33,890 nucleotides of DNA. Origin: Nitrospira sp. (GTDB lineage Bacteria > Nitrospirota > Nitrospiria > Nitrospirales > Nitrospiraceae). The position numbers and the translations under genes were made by a program. A model generated the notes under the pieces. That model was not told the origin of the DNA, searched no databases, and saw only the letters and a program-made list of their open reading frames with translations. The first letter of the stretch is position 1. Every line of letters begins with the position of its first letter. Shown piece by piece: positions 33,175-33,890 of the stretch. The stretch spans positions 1 through 33,890 of the forward strand of contig JACOEJ010000022.1 in NCBI GenBank assembly GCA_024998645.1. The letters are read 5' to 3'.

Positions 33175-33890
33175 CCTCCGACCCTCACGAACCAATCGAG
33201 CATATCCCTGTCAGCGAAATCATCCCTAGTCCGGCGGCCTCGCCTCCGTCCGATCCTTCACGGCAGCCTGACCATGCATTTCCCATCACCGTCATTCCCC
33301 TCCCTCATCCACGGACAAAGTCACGGTTTCCGTGGGTGATCGGCAGCATGGCGGCGATCGTGCTGATCGGCACAGCGGTGTGGTACTGGCTCTATGGAGG
33401 AACCCCACCGGTTCAGTACAAGACGGGGCTGGTCGATCGCGGTCCCATCACCGCCATTGTCACCGCGACCGGCACGGTCAATCCCGTGGTCTCCGTCCAG
33501 GTCGGCAGTCAGGTATCGGGCAAGATCGCGAAGCTCTTCGTGGACTACAACAGCCCGGTGACGCAAGGGCAACCGCTGGCCCAGATCGACCAACTCCCGT
33601 TCCAATCTCGCGTCAGCCAGGCCCGCGCCGCGGTGAACAGTGCCAAGGGCAATATGGCGAAGGCCACTAATCTTGCCGCACAACGCAAACTGGAACACAC
33701 CCGCATGACCTTGCTTCTGAAGCAAGGCTTCGTCTCGCAGGCTGATCTCGATCTGGCCTCGACGAACTATCGCGACGCCGACGCCAATGTGCAGGTAATG
33801 CAGGCACAGCTGGAGCAGGCGCAAGCGACGCTCGACTCGGCAGAACTGGAACTCGGCTACACAACCATGTATTCGCCGGTCAACGGCATC
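33171..33890 (+). CDS. MacA-like membrane-fusion protein, 3' end beyond the window
   Basis: The first 240 residues are present. A proline-rich cytoplasmic N-terminus of about 55 residues precedes one membrane helix (WVIGSMAAIVLIGTAVWYWL), then the barrel-sandwich half with the strongly MacA-like segment TATGTVNPVVSVQVGSQVSG, and a coiled-coil hairpin (EQAQATLDSAELELGY) ending in TTMYSPVNG. It would be the adaptor of an ABC (MacB-type) or RND pump. GGGAG precedes the ATG, which overlaps the ATPase stop by 4 bp. Partner transporter genes would be expected just beyond the window. Confidence 0.88.
   Translation, partial: MTSDPHEPIEHIPVSEIIPSPAASPPSDPSRQPDHAFPITVIPLPHPRTKSRFPWVIGSMAAIVLIGTAVWYWLYGGTPPVQYKTGLVDRGPITAIVTATGTVNPVVSVQVGSQVSGKIAKLFVDYNSPVTQGQPLAQIDQLPFQSRVSQARAAVNSAKGNMAKATNLAAQRKLEHTRMTLLLKQGFVSQADLDLASTNYRDADANVQVMQAQLEQAQATLDSAELELGYTTMYSPVNGI

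Overview
The window looks like a chromosomal segment of a Gram-negative, high-GC, respiring bacterium. Gene content (NAD-linked formate dehydrogenase, many universal stress proteins, small c-type cytochromes, HME-RND efflux, LonB-type protease) suggests Nitrospirota, possibly Nitrospira. That placement is an inference from gene style; no rRNA or other phylogenetic marker is present. I see no tRNA, rRNA, CRISPR array, insertion sequence or prophage.

Layout. (1) Bases 1-8721, minus strand: a tightly packed run reading usp, amicyanin-like cupredoxin, tandem usp, DUF2934 protein, unknown 468-aa protein, fdsG, fdsB, fdsA, then after a 155-bp gap a PfkB-type sugar kinase cut by the window edge. Several junctions overlap by 4 bp. 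(2) Bases 9090-12090, plus strand, divergent: a 31-aa membrane peptide, tandem usp, FmdB-type zinc ribbon, small cytochrome c, exported pentapeptide-repeat protein. (3) Bases 12322-15223: a small zinc-ribbon protein, an alpha/beta hydrolase, and a phosphotransferase (APH) plus P-loop kinase pair. (4) Bases 15550-18528: a ribosome-hibernation/cold-shock fusion abutting a LonB-like protease. (5) Bases 18622-24723: a His-rich membrane-anchored protein followed by a CzcCBA-type heavy-metal efflux system. (6) Bases 24918-26336: a di-heme cytochrome c. (7) Bases 26374-29137, minus strand: a beta-sandwich exported protein, two CBS-pair proteins, a small unknown protein and an L,D-transpeptidase. (8) Bases 29469-33890, plus strand: tandem usp, a P2-type cation ATPase resembling the Na+/K+-ATPase class, and a MacA-like membrane-fusion protein cut by the window edge.

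Main idea. Seven candidate sigma-54 (-24/-12) promoters, all with GG-N10-GC spacing, lie just upstream of stress gene units: two divergent pairs (8760/9047 and 29169/29396) and single sites at 12548, 15236 and 15501. None was found before the metal-efflux or di-heme cytochrome genes. The genes they would drive (Usp, CBS pair, PfkB, APH/P-loop kinase, P2-type ATPase next to Usp, ribosome hibernation factor) closely parallel the Mycobacterium tuberculosis DosR dormancy regulon. My hypothesis is that this is a sigma-54-controlled dormancy or energy-starvation island with formate oxidation built in. No dedicated regulator is visible in the window.
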